From positions 39,713-103,712 of the forward strand of contig JAPOYI010000016.1 of NCBI GenBank assembly GCA_026706665.1: a DNA stretch of 64,000 nt, given 5' to 3'. How positions within the stretch are numbered: position 1 is the stretch's first letter; the number at the start of each line of letters is the position of its first letter. The notes beneath the pieces are model-generated. The model was not told the DNA's origin. It did not search any database and saw only the letters and a list, made by a program, of their open reading frames with translations. The position numbers were made by a program, and so were the translations under genes. This DNA comes from Gammaproteobacteria bacterium. Its GTDB lineage: Bacteria; Pseudomonadota; Gammaproteobacteria; Pseudomonadales; Azotimanducaceae. This document shows, piece by piece, positions 36,641 to 46,188 of the stretch.

Positions 36641-37303
36641 TCAAGCCGCCTCGTCGAAACGCTTCGCCATCTGCTCCATGTAGAGATCGTTGAACTGTTC
36701 CGGGACCGAGTCGCGCACCCGGGGATCGCCGACCAACGCGTCCATCCATCCGGAAACCAGCGGGAAGTCCGCCATCAGTCCGCTTTCGATCATTGGCTCC
36801 ACCATGCTGAAGCGCTGCAGGAACGGCGCATAGGCGGCGTCCACGAGGCACAGATCGGGTCCGCTGAAGAACGGGCCCTCTCCTCCATTGCGCTCGACCG
36901 AGATCGCATCCTCCAGCTTGCCCACATGCTGGCGCGCGACCTCCATCGCCTTTTCCCGCTTCTCCGGTTCCTTCACATAGACACCACCCAGGCCCGAAGC
37001 GAAGAGGGGCACGAAGTCGGTCCACGCGCGATGACGGGCGCGCTGGAAAGCGTCTTCCGGATGCAACCGCGGCGGGATCTTCTCGTCCAGGTACTCGGCT
37101 ATCGCGTTCGACTCGAACAGGGGACGCCCATCCACCTGCAGCATCGGAACCTTCCCGTGAGGCGATAGCTCAAGAAACCAGTCCGGTTTATCGCGCAGGT
37201 TGATGTAGGTAACTTCAAAGTCGACGTTCTTGGCGCGCATGACGATCACGGCGCGCTGTACCCAGGGTCAGGTATAGGAACTTGCGAGATGGTATTCGGC
37301 CAT
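36641..37303 (-). CDS. Glutathione S-transferase with in-frame TGA at the catalytic Cys: candidate selenoprotein
   Basis: Read from ATG 37303, this encodes MAEYHLASSYT, then TGA as codon 12 (37270-37268), then PWVQRAVIVMRAKN and a normal GST, 220 residues in all. Family members have CPxxQR here, so TGA replaces the catalytic Cys. The cis-Pro segment HGKVPMLQV, the GSH-binding FESNAIAEYL and the helical C-terminal domain are intact. AAGGGGAG lies 9 bases upstream of ATG 37303, which favours translation through the TGA. A shorter GTG start at 37249 would lose the active site and first strand. Selenocysteine is the best explanation; a nonsense mutation is the alternative. Confidence 0.75.
37233..37256 (-). 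promoter_or_regulatory. Possible bacterial SECIS-like stem-loop after the GST TGA
   Basis: On the transcribed strand, GCGCGC (37256-37251) pairs with GCGCGC (37238-37233). Above a one-base C bulge (37250), G.U, U-A, G-C and A-U pairs lead to a 3-base UCG apex (37245-37243). The apex starts 22 bases after the TGA, within the 16-37 range used for bacterial SECIS elements. The G is in the third loop position rather than the first two, so the match is partial. Function depends on SelB recognition. Confidence 0.4.
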
Positions 37304-37467
37304 GCGATGGATCTCCCCTTCCGATCCATCGACCATAGGTTTCGCCGCGGCTGCCGTCAAGCGTGGCGACAGCCGTTTGTGGCGACAGCCGTTGGAGTCG
37401 AAATTCGAACTGCCAAACAGCAACAGCCGTAAACTGGTCGCTCCCGCCAGGCAGAGGAACGCCGTCC

Positions 37468-38256
37468 ATGAGCAGACAGATCGCATCCGACAGAACGATC
37501 ACCGACTGGCCTGCCCTGGTAGACGGCCTCAACCGTTTCCTGCGGCTGCGTACCACGCCCATCGGCATGAAAATGTTCGAGTTGGTCGCGGAAATGGAGG
37601 CGGTCCCCCGCATCCGTCGCCCCAGCGCCATACACACCACCGACCAGATCGTGGGACAGGCGTGCCGCAACGGCTGGACCGTGGGGATCACCGCCGAGGA
37701 CCTGGTCGGCGCGCAGTGCTCCACGGTCATCGGCCTGCATCCGCGCAACGACAAGTGGCTGTCCGGCGAACACATGGCCGGCGTCTGGTTCGAGACCGTC
37801 GAGGACTCCAGCCGTCACCAGCACCAGATGGACGTCGTGGACTACGGCAGGTACGAGGCGATGGCGGTGAGTCCGCTTGCGAACGGTCGTCTCGATCCGC
37901 CCGACATCGCCCTCATCTACGCAACGCCCGCCCAAATGATCATCTTCATCAACGGACTGCAGTGGACGGGCTTCAACAAGCTGAACTGGAGCTGCGTCGG
38001 CGAATCCGCCTGCGCGGACTCCTGGGGCCGGGCGCTCAGGACCGGCGAACCCAGCCTCTCCATCCCCTGCTTCGCCGAGCGGCGTTACGGCGGCGTGATG
38101 GAGGACGAACTGTTGATGGCGATTCCGCCCGGCTTCCTGCCCAAGGTTATTGACGGCCTCGACCACCTGTCCCGCAACGGTCTCCGTTATCCGATCGCGC
38201 CGTACGGCGTCAACAACGATGCGCGGGCGGGCATGGGTGTGAGCTACGGTTCGTAA
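37468..38256 (+). CDS. DUF169 family protein
   Basis: A 262-residue protein of the DUF169 family, typified by the N-terminal TPIGMKMFE segment, three conserved Cys-containing stretches (QACRNGW, NWSCVGESACADSW, SIPCFAERRYGGV) and a C-terminal IPPGFLPKVIDGL. The cysteines could bind a metal or iron-sulfur centre; function is unknown. AGAGGA precedes ATG 37468. It is divergent from the candidate selenoprotein GST and followed by the peroxiredoxin gene 81 bp later. No signal peptide is visible. Confidence 0.85.
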   Translation: MSRQIASDRTITDWPALVDGLNRFLRLRTTPIGMKMFELVAEMEAVPRIRRPSAIHTTDQIVGQACRNGWTVGITAEDLVGAQCSTVIGLHPRNDKWLSGEHMAGVWFETVEDSSRHQHQMDVVDYGRYEAMAVSPLANGRLDPPDIALIYATPAQMIIFINGLQWTGFNKLNWSCVGESACADSWGRALRTGEPSLSIPCFAERRYGGVMEDELLMAIPPGFLPKVIDGLDHLSRNGLRYPIAPYGVNNDARAGMGVSYGS

Positions 38257-38337
38257 CGCACACCTGTGCGTCTGCCGTGCTTGATTGCACGGCGCGCGTC
38301 TGCACAATGGTGCCCGGAACACGTACCGGAGCGACTG

Positions 38338-38805
38338 ATGGCGATAGAAGAAGGAAAAGCCGCACCCGAATTCACCCTTTCCGACACCGACGGCAACGAG
38401 GTGGCGTTGAAGGACCAGAGGGGCAAGCACGTCATCGTCTACTTCTATCCGAAAGACGACACTCCCGGCTGCACCAAGGAAGCATGCGGGTTCCGCGACC
38501 TGTGGGGCGAGATCGAGGACACCGGCGCGGTCGTGTTCGGCGTATCGCCCGACGGGGCGGCATCGCACCGCAAGTTCGTCGACAAGTACGAACTGCCGTT
38601 CACGCTCCTCTCCGATCCCGACCGGGGAATGATGGAGACTTACGGGGCTTACGGCGAAAAGATGATGTACGGCAGGAAGGTCATGGGCGTCATCCGTTCC
38701 ACCGTGTGGATCGATCCCGAGGGCACGGTGGTCAGGCACTGGCGCCGCGTGCCAAGAGCGGCCGACCACCCGCAGAAGGTGCTTGAAGCGCTGCGGGGAA
38801 GCTGA
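38338..38805 (+). CDS. bcp: Peroxiredoxin, bacterioferritin-comigratory (PrxQ) type
   Basis: A 155-residue thioredoxin-dependent peroxidase. The active loop DDTPGCTKEACGFRD holds the peroxidatic Cys and, five residues on, the resolving Cys, the BCP arrangement. The WIDPEGTVVRHWRRV C-terminal strand is typical. It protects against hydroperoxides in the cytoplasm. Start at ATG 38338 (MAIEEGKAAPEF). Convergent with the giant surface-protein gene; a stem-loop spans its stop codon. Second peroxiredoxin in the window with a normal Cys, unlike the GST. Confidence 0.94.
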   Translation: MAIEEGKAAPEFTLSDTDGNEVALKDQRGKHVIVYFYPKDDTPGCTKEACGFRDLWGEIEDTGAVVFGVSPDGAASHRKFVDKYELPFTLLSDPDRGMMETYGAYGEKMMYGRKVMGVIRSTVWIDPEGTVVRHWRRVPRAADHPQKVLEALRGS

Positions 38806-38842
38806 CGGTACTCCGCCGCCCGGGCGGACGAAACTCCGTCAG
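38802..38842. terminator. Nested stem-loop between convergent genes
   Basis: Outer stem CTGACGG (38802-38808) with CCGTCAG (38836-38842); inner stem TCCGCC (38812-38817) with GGCGGA (38823-38828). It separates bcp from the giant gene and overlaps the bcp stop. No T-tract follows on either strand, so termination is likely but not certain. Confidence 0.5.
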
Positions 38843-38847
38843 TCAAG

Positions 38848-41800
38848 TTAGAAGTGCGCCTGGCCTGACAGCAGGAACCGCATGATGCTGCCATGGCGAT
38901 CGCTTTCCGTGCTCTCGCCGGAAAGCTCCAGGCGATGCGGCATTCCCGCAAAGGCGCTCGCCAGTTCATAGCTGACGCCCAGGCGTGCCTGGCGGTAGGC
39001 GTCGCGCGACAGGTCCAGTTCCCAGTACGGCATGATCGTGCCCGGCCCCCGCCGCATGTCGAAGCCATAGCTGATGCGGGTACCGAGACCCCAACCGCGA
39101 TTCTCGCGGCGAAGCGCGCCAGCGAACGGGTGGCCCCGGTACCTGAAGATGTCCATGGCCTCGGCGGCGCCGCCCCACCTGGGCGTCAGCATCAGCCGGA
39201 ATCCGGTTCTGCCATCCGGTCCGACGACAAGCGTCGCTTTCAGGCCCTCTTCCGAGTAACTTTCCGCGGAGTGCGTCACCAGCGTCCGTCCCTTGACCTC
39301 CAGGCCCACGGACGGGCCCCGGTAGCGGAAGCCGCCCGCCAGTTCCACGCCGCCGCCAGTCTCGCCGTCGCCACCGTCGAAGCGGCCGGCCACATCCAGG
39401 AAAGGCGACACCGGAATCCCGGCAAGGGCCATCGGCAGCGACACCTCTGCACCCAGCCGCACCCGCTGCACGTTCACGCTGAGACCCTCGATCGCCCGCG
39501 GACCTTCCTCCGTCTCCAGTTGCGCATACCCGGCATCGCCCCTGACGGCCAGGTCGAACCAGCCGACTCGCCCAAAGGAGTACCGCAATCCGCCGAGGCC
39601 CATGTGCATCGACAGGTCGCCGGGTTCGGCCGCCGCATCGCCTTCCCGCTCGGCGGTCGCTTCGCCGGTGCCGAGGCCGAGGATCGCCCATGCCTTCCCC
39701 CGGTTGCCGAGCGCCCACTGAACATACGGGTGGATCACGTCCAGTTCCGTCTCCAGGCGTCCCTTTCCGGCCGCGGCCCCGGCGAACTCGTAGGATGCTT
39801 CGGCGAGCGAGCGGGAGATGGTGGCGCCGGCAACCCATCCGTGTCCCCGCGCGTCGATGCCGAGGTAAGCCGACGCCAGAGAGCCGTCATAGATGCCGTC
39901 CTCCGGCGAGCCTTCGAAGGCGTGCCAATCCCCCGCGCCCCAAACCGCCCACGAATTGATCCTGTTGCCGAAACCGCCGAAGGGCATTTCGAACCAGCGG
40001 CCCCGAAGCAGCTGCGCGGGCGCATATCCCGTCGAACGCCGCAGGTACGGATCGTCAACACCCAGGTGCCCATGGCCGACCGGACTTCCCCAATGATGGG
40101 CGACATCGAACGCGGACCACTGAGGCCAGGCTGCGACCGCTGCCGAGGAAGGCGCCATTCCCAGCCCGCTCCAAATGTCCGGTGGATTCGACTCGGCCAT
40201 CTCGAGTCGCGCGCCGATCGTGCTCTCGGCGCTCGCCATGAGGCCGCGCCCCACCGCCGCCATGGCACCTTCAAGCACCGCGGTCTCCGCGGCGCTGGTT
40301 TCCACCGTGACCCCGAAGAACAGGAAGATCGCGGCATCCGTCGCGGACACGGCGATCCTGGCCGCACCTTCCGACACGGAAGTGATTGTCAGCACGGTGC
40401 CAGACAATGCCGCCGTAGCGACCGTTTCGTCGTCGGACGACCACTCGAATCCCCCGACATACTGGACGCCCAGGCGCTCCAGTTCCCGCAGCAGGTCGAG
40501 GGTGTGGGATTGTCCGACCACGAGCGTCAGTGACAGCGGGAACAGCAGCAGTTCGGCGCTGACCTTGTGCGATGGCGATGCGGGCACGGCGTCGAAAGCT
40601 AGATCGACCGCGTTTCCGCCGACGTCGGTGATGCCGCCCGTCAACGAGTTGGCGGCGATGCTGATGCCGTCCGTATCGGTGTCGCCAGCCTCCACCGTGT
40701 ACTCGAACCTCAACGCGGGGGTGCCGCTGCCCTCGGCGAACGTCGCTTCCCGCAACGCCGGGCCGATCGACAGTTCCAGCACCGGCGGCGCCCCGGTCAC
40801 GTACACGGCCACATTGAACTCGACCTCGACCTCGATGACGTCGTCCGTCGTATACGAATCGTTCGATCCCGCGTCGGACGTGATGGCGACGCTCAGAATC
40901 CCCGGCACGACCCTGTCCACGCGCCCGTCCACCTTGTGAAAGGCGTCGGCAGCGAGACCGGCGAACGCGCGATCCACCGGGTTGCCCGCCGAGTCCTGGA
41001 TGGCGCCGCCCTGCAGCGCGTTCGGACCAATGCTGATGCCGTCGTCGTCCCGGTCGTCCTCCCGCACGACATAGCGGAACGTCAGCGTGTCGGTCCCGCT
41101 GCCGCCGGCGAGCGTCGCCGAACGCAGGTTCTCGCCGATGGAAAGGACCAGCGTCGGGCCTCCCCCGTCCTCCGTGACGTGCACCTCCTCGCCGAAGTAC
41201 ACCTCGACACTGATCAGTTCGTCCGCGGCATAGGCGTCGACATCGGCCGGCGTCGAGACGACTGTGACTCGAACTATGGCGGCGCTGACGCCATCCACCT
41301 TGTGGTCGGCATCCGCCGACAGACCCGCGAACGTGCGAACCACCACGTTCCCCGCCACGTCCTCGATGGCGCCGCCCTGCAGCGCGTTCGGACCGATGCT
41401 GATGCCATCGTGGTCGAAGTCGTTCTCCTGCACCGCGTAGCCAAACGTCAGCGTGTCTGTCCCGCTGCCGTCGATGAGCGTCGCCCGGCGCAGGTCTTCG
41501 CCGATCGCAATGACGAAGAACAGGCCCGCGTCCTCCGTGACATGCACCTCCTCGCTGAAGAACACCTCGACACTGATCAATTCATCCACCCCGTAGGTGT
41601 CGCCGGCGTCCGGCGCCGAGACGATTGCGACCCGGACCAGGGCGGGGCTGATCCCATCCACCTTGTGGTCGGCATCGGCCGCAAGTGCCGCGATCGAGCG
41701 CTCCGCGACGTTGCCGGCGCCGTCCTCGATGCGGCCTCCCCGCAGGGCGCTGGCGCCGATGCTGATGCCGTCGTCGTCATGGTCGTCCGACTGCACCACG

Positions 41801-44800
41801 TAGCTAAACGCCAGCGTGTCGGTCCCGCTGCCGCCGGCGAGCGTCGCCGAGCGCTGGTTCTCGCCGATGGAAAGCACCAGCGTCAGCGCTCCCCCGTCTT
41901 CCGTGACATGCACCTCCCTGCCGAAGTCGGCCTCCATCCGGATCGTTTCCCCGAATCCATAGACTCCGTTGGCGTCCGGCGTCGAGATGATCGAGACCCG
42001 GACTACGGCGGAGCGCACACCATCCACCTTGTGGCCGGCATCGGCGGCAAGAGCCGCGAACCCGCGCTCCGCGACATTGCCAGCGCCGTCCTCGATGCGG
42101 CCTCCCCGCAAGGCGCTGGCGCCGATGCTGATGCCGTCGTCGTCGTGGTCGTCCGACTGCACCACGTAATGGAACACCAGCATGTCGGTCCCGCTGCCGC
42201 CGGCGAGCGTCGCCGAGCGCAGGTTCTCGCCGATGGAAAGTGTCAGCGTCAGCGCTCCCCCGTCTTCCGTGACGTGTACTTCCCTGCCGAAGTCGACCCC
42301 CACCCGGATCGCTTCGCCGAAGCCATAGACGCCGTCGGCGACCGGCGTCGAGGCGATCCGGACGCTCACCTCGGGCAGGCTGTCGCCATCGACCTTGTGC
42401 CGCCTGTCCGCGTCCAGGCCGCGATAGGTCCGGTCCACGGGATTCCCGGCGGCATCAATGATCGCGCCCCCCTGCAGGCAGTCGGGGCCGGGGCCGATGC
42501 TGATGCCGTCGTCGTCGTAGTCGTCGGCGGCCACCACGTAGCGGAACATGAGCTCGTCCGTGCCGCTGCCGCCGACGAAAGTCGCGTCGCGCTCGTGTTC
42601 GCCGATACGGAGCACCAAGACCAGTTCTCCCTTGACATGCACGACCTCGTCGAACTCGACCACCACCCGTACCTCGTCGCCCCACCCGTAGGTTCGGTCC
42701 GCCCCGGCGGTCGAGTCGAAGCGGACCCTTGTCAGCGATGGCCGAACGCCGTCCACCCTGTGCCTGCTATCGGCTTCGAGGCCGGCGAACGCGCGTCCCA
42801 CCGGGTTTCCCGCCGAATCCTCGATGACGCCTCCCCGCAGGGCGTTGGGACCGATGCTGATACCGTCGTCGTCGTGGTCGTCGTCCTGTACCACGTAGCG
42901 GAAAGTCAGGGTGGGAGTGCCGCTGCCGTCGGCGAGCGTCGCCGCGCGCAGGTGTTCTCCGATGGCGAGCATCATCGACGGGTCGCCCGTGACATGCACA
43001 TCCTCGCCGAAGTCGATCTGAACGCGGATCTCCTCGTTCAGGCCGTACTTCCCGCCAGAGTCCGGCCTTGAAACGATGCGAACCGGTCGAGGCGCGCTGG
43101 AACTCCCGTCCACGCTGTGAGCCGCATCGGCCGCTAGGCCCCCGAACGCGCGTTCCGCCTCGTTCCCCGCGAAATCCCTGATGACGCCCCCCCGCAAGGC
43201 GTCGGGACCGATGCTCACGCCGTCATCGTCCCGATCATCCGACCGCACGGCGTAGCGGAACGTCAGCGTATCGGTGCCGTCGCCGCCCACGAACGCAGCC
43301 TCCCGCGAGTGCTCGCCGATGGATAGCGTGAGCGACAGGCCGCGGGCCTCGGTGACGTACACCTTCTCGCCGAACTCGACCTCGACCCTGATCTCCTGGC
43401 TCAACCCGTAGGTCCCGCCCGCGCTCGGAGTGGAAACGATGCGAGCCGCCGTCGCAGACGGACTGACGCCGTCCACCTTGTGCTCCCGGGCATTGGCAAG
43501 CCCCGCCAACTCGCGATCCACCTCCTCACTTGACTCATTGTCCCGAATGGCCCCCCCCTCCCCGAGGGCATCGGAATCGATACTGATGCCGTCGTCGTCC
43601 TGGTCCCCGGCCTGGACCGTGTAGGCGAACGTCAGCCTGTTCGTCCCGCTGCCGTCATCCAGTCTCGCTTCGCGGGAGTGTTCGCCGATGGAGAGCATGA
43701 GCGAAACGGATCCTGAAACTTGCACCGTCCTGCCGAAGTCGACCTCGACCTTGATCGCGTCGTCTCGGGCGTAGATGCCGTGCTGCGGGGCCGAGACGAT
43801 GCGAACCGCCGGCTGAGACGTCCTTTTGCCGTTCACCTTGTGGCCGGCCTGGGTCGGGAGGCTCGGCAACGTCTTGTCCACTCGCTCTCCGGTCGCGTTG
43901 TCGATATCGCTCCCCTGCAGTGCGCTGGCGGCGATGCTGATGCCGTTGCTGTCGCGGTCGGTCGACTGAACCGTGTAGCGGAACGTCAGCGTGTCGGTCC
44001 CGCTGCCGTCATCCAGTCTCGCTTCGCGGGAGTGTTCGCCGATGGTCAGGAACAGCTCCAATGAGGTGGGTGACGCGACATCCACGACCTCTCCGAAGTC
44101 GATCTCCACCCTGATCTCCTCGCCCGAGCCGTAGGTTCCGCCCGCGAGCGGGGTCGAGACGATGCGGACCTGCTTGCGGGGCGCAAGCCCGCCGTTCACC
44201 TTGTGCCCCCGGGCGGTCTCGATGCCCGCGAGCGCGACATCCGCAGGGTTGCCCGCGATGTCCATGATGCCATTGCCCCGCAACGCGTTGCGCGGAACAC
44301 TGATGCCGTCGATATCCGAATCACCGGCCTCCACCGCATGGGTGAATGTCAGCGTGTCGGTCCCGTCGCCGCTCTCGTACGCCGCAGCCTCCGAGTCCTC
44401 GCCGATCGAGAGAGTCAGCGTCGGCGACCCGCGGACATCCACGTCCTCGTCGAATTCGACCTCGACCCTGATCTTCTCGTTGCGAGCATAGGTTCCCTCC
44501 CGGATCGGCGCCGAAACGATTCGAACCGCGGCCACGGACGGCGCGATGCCGTCCACCTTGTGATTCTCGTCGTCGCCCAACGCCCCCAGCGCCCGATCCA
44601 CCGCGCCCCCCTGGGCGTCCTCGATGACGCCTCCCTGCAGGGCATTGCGGCCGATGCTGATGCCGTCGCCGTCCTCGTCGTTCGACCTCACCCTATAGAC
44701 GAACGACAACTCGCGCGTCCCGCTGCCTCTTACGTACGCCGCGCCGCGCGAGCGCGCGCCGATGGTGACGAAAAGCGCGAGATCGCTCGCGTTCCCGACC

Positions 44801-46188
44801 CGCACCTCCTGGCCGAAGTCGACCACGACCATGATTTCATCGCCCAGAATGTAGATGCCGCCCGACTTGATCTCGGCCCGCGGTCTCGGTTCGGTGGCGC
44901 CGTCCACCTTGTGCCTGTCCCGCGCCGCGAGGGCCGGAAACGCGCGGTCCACCGCATTGCCCTTGGTGTCCTCGATGACGCCCCCGGTCAGCGCGTTCGC
45001 CCCGATGCTGATGCCGTCCGTGTCACGGTCGTCCGACCGCACAACGTAGCCGAACGTCAGCGTGCCGGTCCCGCTGCCGCCCTCGTACGCCGCGGCCCTC
45101 GAGTGTTCCCCGATGGAGAGGGACAGCGACGGACTCCCGGTGACGTGCACATGCTCGCCGAAGTCGACCGCGACCCTGATCTTCTCGTTCAGGCCGTAAG
45201 TCCCGTCCGCGATCGGCGTCGAGACGATCCTGAATGCCCGCGTCCCGGGATCCGTGTCATCGTCAACCTTGGTGCCGTCGACCCGGTGCTTGCCGTCGGC
45301 CGCGACGCCCGCGAACGTCCGATTCGCAGGGTTCCCCGCCGCGTCCTCGATGACGCCGCCGCGCAGGGCGCTCGGGCCGATGCTGATGCCGTCGTCGTCC
45401 TTGTCGTCCGACTGCACGACGTAGCGGAAAGTCAACATGCGGGTTCCGCTGCCGTCGGCGAACGCCGCCCGGCGCGAATTCGTGCCGATGGAGAGCACCA
45501 GCGCCAGCTCGCTGATCGATTCGTCCACATGCACGACTTCGTCAAAGGTCACCTCGACGAGAATGTCCTCGCCCAAACCGTACTTCGTTCCCTCGGGACT
45601 GGAAGTGATTTTCACGCCGTCCGTCGCGGCGATCATCGGGCTAACGCCATCCACCCGGTGCATGGCCTGGGCCGGAATGCCGTCGAACTTCCGCTCGGCC
45701 AATTCACCTACCGCATCGACAATCGTTGCTCCCTGGAGGGACACCTGTACGCATTCTTCTTCGTCCTCCTCGTCTTCGGGCGGGGTACAGGTCACACCCG
45801 GTCCGATCGCGATTCCGTCCGTGTCCTCGTCGCCGTACTGCACCGTGTAGCGGAACTTCAAATCTGTCGTACCGCTGCCTTCGATGAATGTGGCGCCGCG
45901 CGAGTGCTCGCCGATAGTCAGGTACAGAACGAGCTCCTCGGAAGTCTGGTCGACATGGACAACCTCGCTGAACGTCAACGTGACTTCGATGTCGTCGCCC
46001 ACCGCGTACGTTTGTGGGTCGGACGTGATCGACACGTCGTCCACGGTTGCGGGTGTCTCCTGCGCGCGGGAAGGCGCCGCCGCGAACACGCAGACGACCA
46101 GCGCGACCATGAGGGCGCCCGCCAGACCCGCCCGCTCGAGCCCCGACCCGACCACGCATTCAGCGCATGGTCCGCTGCGGATTGTCAT
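38848..46188 (-). CDS. Giant repetitive surface protein with SwmB-like repeats and C-terminal beta-barrel
   Basis: A 2446-residue protein. The signal peptide (LAGALMVALVVCVFAAAPSRA) is followed by fifteen repeats of ~110-130 residues of the SWM/SwmB type. Each has YGxxExIxVxVxFGE, xLxLxIGEHSRxA, GSGTDTLTFxYxV, an acidic DxDxDGISIG loop (probable Ca binding), IxDxAGN and HKVDG. A short Ig-like (BIG2) domain (LSLTLVVGQSHTLDLLRELE) precedes a ~70-residue linker and an autotransporter-like barrel (~residues 2100-2446) ending in QAHF with terminal Phe. It is probably displayed at the cell surface for motility, adhesion or biofilm. Start at ATG 46188. Confidence 0.88.
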   Translation of the reverse strand: MTIRSGPCAECVVGSGLERAGLAGALMVALVVCVFAAAPSRAQETPATVDDVSITSDPQTYAVGDDIEVTLTFSEVVHVDQTSEELVLYLTIGEHSRGATFIEGSGTTDLKFRYTVQYGDEDTDGIAIGPGVTCTPPEDEEDEEECVQVSLQGATIVDAVGELAERKFDGIPAQAMHRVDGVSPMIAATDGVKITSSPEGTKYGLGEDILVEVTFDEVVHVDESISELALVLSIGTNSRRAAFADGSGTRMLTFRYVVQSDDKDDDGISIGPSALRGGVIEDAAGNPANRTFAGVAADGKHRVDGTKVDDDTDPGTRAFRIVSTPIADGTYGLNEKIRVAVDFGEHVHVTGSPSLSLSIGEHSRAAAYEGGSGTGTLTFGYVVRSDDRDTDGISIGANALTGGVIEDTKGNAVDRAFPALAARDRHKVDGATEPRPRAEIKSGGIYILGDEIMVVVDFGQEVRVGNASDLALFVTIGARSRGAAYVRGSGTRELSFVYRVRSNDEDGDGISIGRNALQGGVIEDAQGGAVDRALGALGDDENHKVDGIAPSVAAVRIVSAPIREGTYARNEKIRVEVEFDEDVDVRGSPTLTLSIGEDSEAAAYESGDGTDTLTFTHAVEAGDSDIDGISVPRNALRGNGIMDIAGNPADVALAGIETARGHKVNGGLAPRKQVRIVSTPLAGGTYGSGEEIRVEIDFGEVVDVASPTSLELFLTIGEHSREARLDDGSGTDTLTFRYTVQSTDRDSNGISIAASALQGSDIDNATGERVDKTLPSLPTQAGHKVNGKRTSQPAVRIVSAPQHGIYARDDAIKVEVDFGRTVQVSGSVSLMLSIGEHSREARLDDGSGTNRLTFAYTVQAGDQDDDGISIDSDALGEGGAIRDNESSEEVDRELAGLANAREHKVDGVSPSATAARIVSTPSAGGTYGLSQEIRVEVEFGEKVYVTEARGLSLTLSIGEHSREAAFVGGDGTDTLTFRYAVRSDDRDDDGVSIGPDALRGGVIRDFAGNEAERAFGGLAADAAHSVDGSSSAPRPVRIVSRPDSGGKYGLNEEIRVQIDFGEDVHVTGDPSMMLAIGEHLRAATLADGSGTPTLTFRYVVQDDDHDDDGISIGPNALRGGVIEDSAGNPVGRAFAGLEADSRHRVDGVRPSLTRVRFDSTAGADRTYGWGDEVRVVVEFDEVVHVKGELVLVLRIGEHERDATFVGGSGTDELMFRYVVAADDYDDDGISIGPGPDCLQGGAIIDAAGNPVDRTYRGLDADRRHKVDGDSLPEVSVRIASTPVADGVYGFGEAIRVGVDFGREVHVTEDGGALTLTLSIGENLRSATLAGGSGTDMLVFHYVVQSDDHDDDGISIGASALRGGRIEDGAGNVAERGFAALAADAGHKVDGVRSAVVRVSIISTPDANGVYGFGETIRMEADFGREVHVTEDGGALTLVLSIGENQRSATLAGGSGTDTLAFSYVVQSDDHDDDGISIGASALRGGRIEDGAGNVAERSIAALAADADHKVDGISPALVRVAIVSAPDAGDTYGVDELISVEVFFSEEVHVTEDAGLFFVIAIGEDLRRATLIDGSGTDTLTFGYAVQENDFDHDGISIGPNALQGGAIEDVAGNVVVRTFAGLSADADHKVDGVSAAIVRVTVVSTPADVDAYAADELISVEVYFGEEVHVTEDGGGPTLVLSIGENLRSATLAGGSGTDTLTFRYVVREDDRDDDGISIGPNALQGGAIQDSAGNPVDRAFAGLAADAFHKVDGRVDRVVPGILSVAITSDAGSNDSYTTDDVIEVEVEFNVAVYVTGAPPVLELSIGPALREATFAEGSGTPALRFEYTVEAGDTDTDGISIAANSLTGGITDVGGNAVDLAFDAVPASPSHKVSAELLLFPLSLTLVVGQSHTLDLLRELERLGVQYVGGFEWSSDDETVATAALSGTVLTITSVSEGAARIAVSATDAAIFLFFGVTVETSAAETAVLEGAMAAVGRGLMASAESTIGARLEMAESNPPDIWSGLGMAPSSAAVAAWPQWSAFDVAHHWGSPVGHGHLGVDDPYLRRSTGYAPAQLLRGRWFEMPFGGFGNRINSWAVWGAGDWHAFEGSPEDGIYDGSLASAYLGIDARGHGWVAGATISRSLAEASYEFAGAAAGKGRLETELDVIHPYVQWALGNRGKAWAILGLGTGEATAEREGDAAAEPGDLSMHMGLGGLRYSFGRVGWFDLAVRGDAGYAQLETEEGPRAIEGLSVNVQRVRLGAEVSLPMALAGIPVSPFLDVAGRFDGGDGETGGGVELAGGFRYRGPSVGLEVKGRTLVTHSAESYSEEGLKATLVVGPDGRTGFRLMLTPRWGGAAEAMDIFRYRGHPFAGALRRENRGWGLGTRISYGFDMRRGPGTIMPYWELDLSRDAYRQARLGVSYELASAFAGMPHRLELSGESTESDRHGSIMRFLLSGQAHF
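40556..46043 (-). repeat. Fifteen tandem SwmB-type repeats within the giant gene
   Basis: The fifteen repeats occupy most of the giant gene, each ~110-130 codons. Copies 11, 12 and 14 are closest (FGREVHVTEDGGALTL, SATLAGGSGTDTL, DDGISIGASALRGG), so they are recent duplications or have been homogenised. Copies 1, 4 and 15 at the ends are most divergent. Such arrays expand and shrink by recombination and are difficult to assemble, so the true copy number may differ. Confidence 0.9.

Noticed and set aside
36641..37249. Plain GST starting at GTG 37249
   Set aside because: It would lack the first strand and catalytic loop, has no ribosome-binding site of its own, and ignores the strong one before ATG 37303. 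Kept as the fallback reading if Sec is disproved.
38266..38805. Longer form of the peroxiredoxin starting at 38266
   Set aside because: The extra 24 residues are unlike the family; the ATG at 38338 gives the standard start.
40936..43071. Very long open frame on the plus strand (711 codons), and another at 44203-46305, opposite the giant gene
   Set aside because: They mirror the repeats of the minus-strand protein. High GC at third positions removes stops from the antisense frame. The sense strand has a signal peptide, known repeats and a barrel; the antisense products match nothing.
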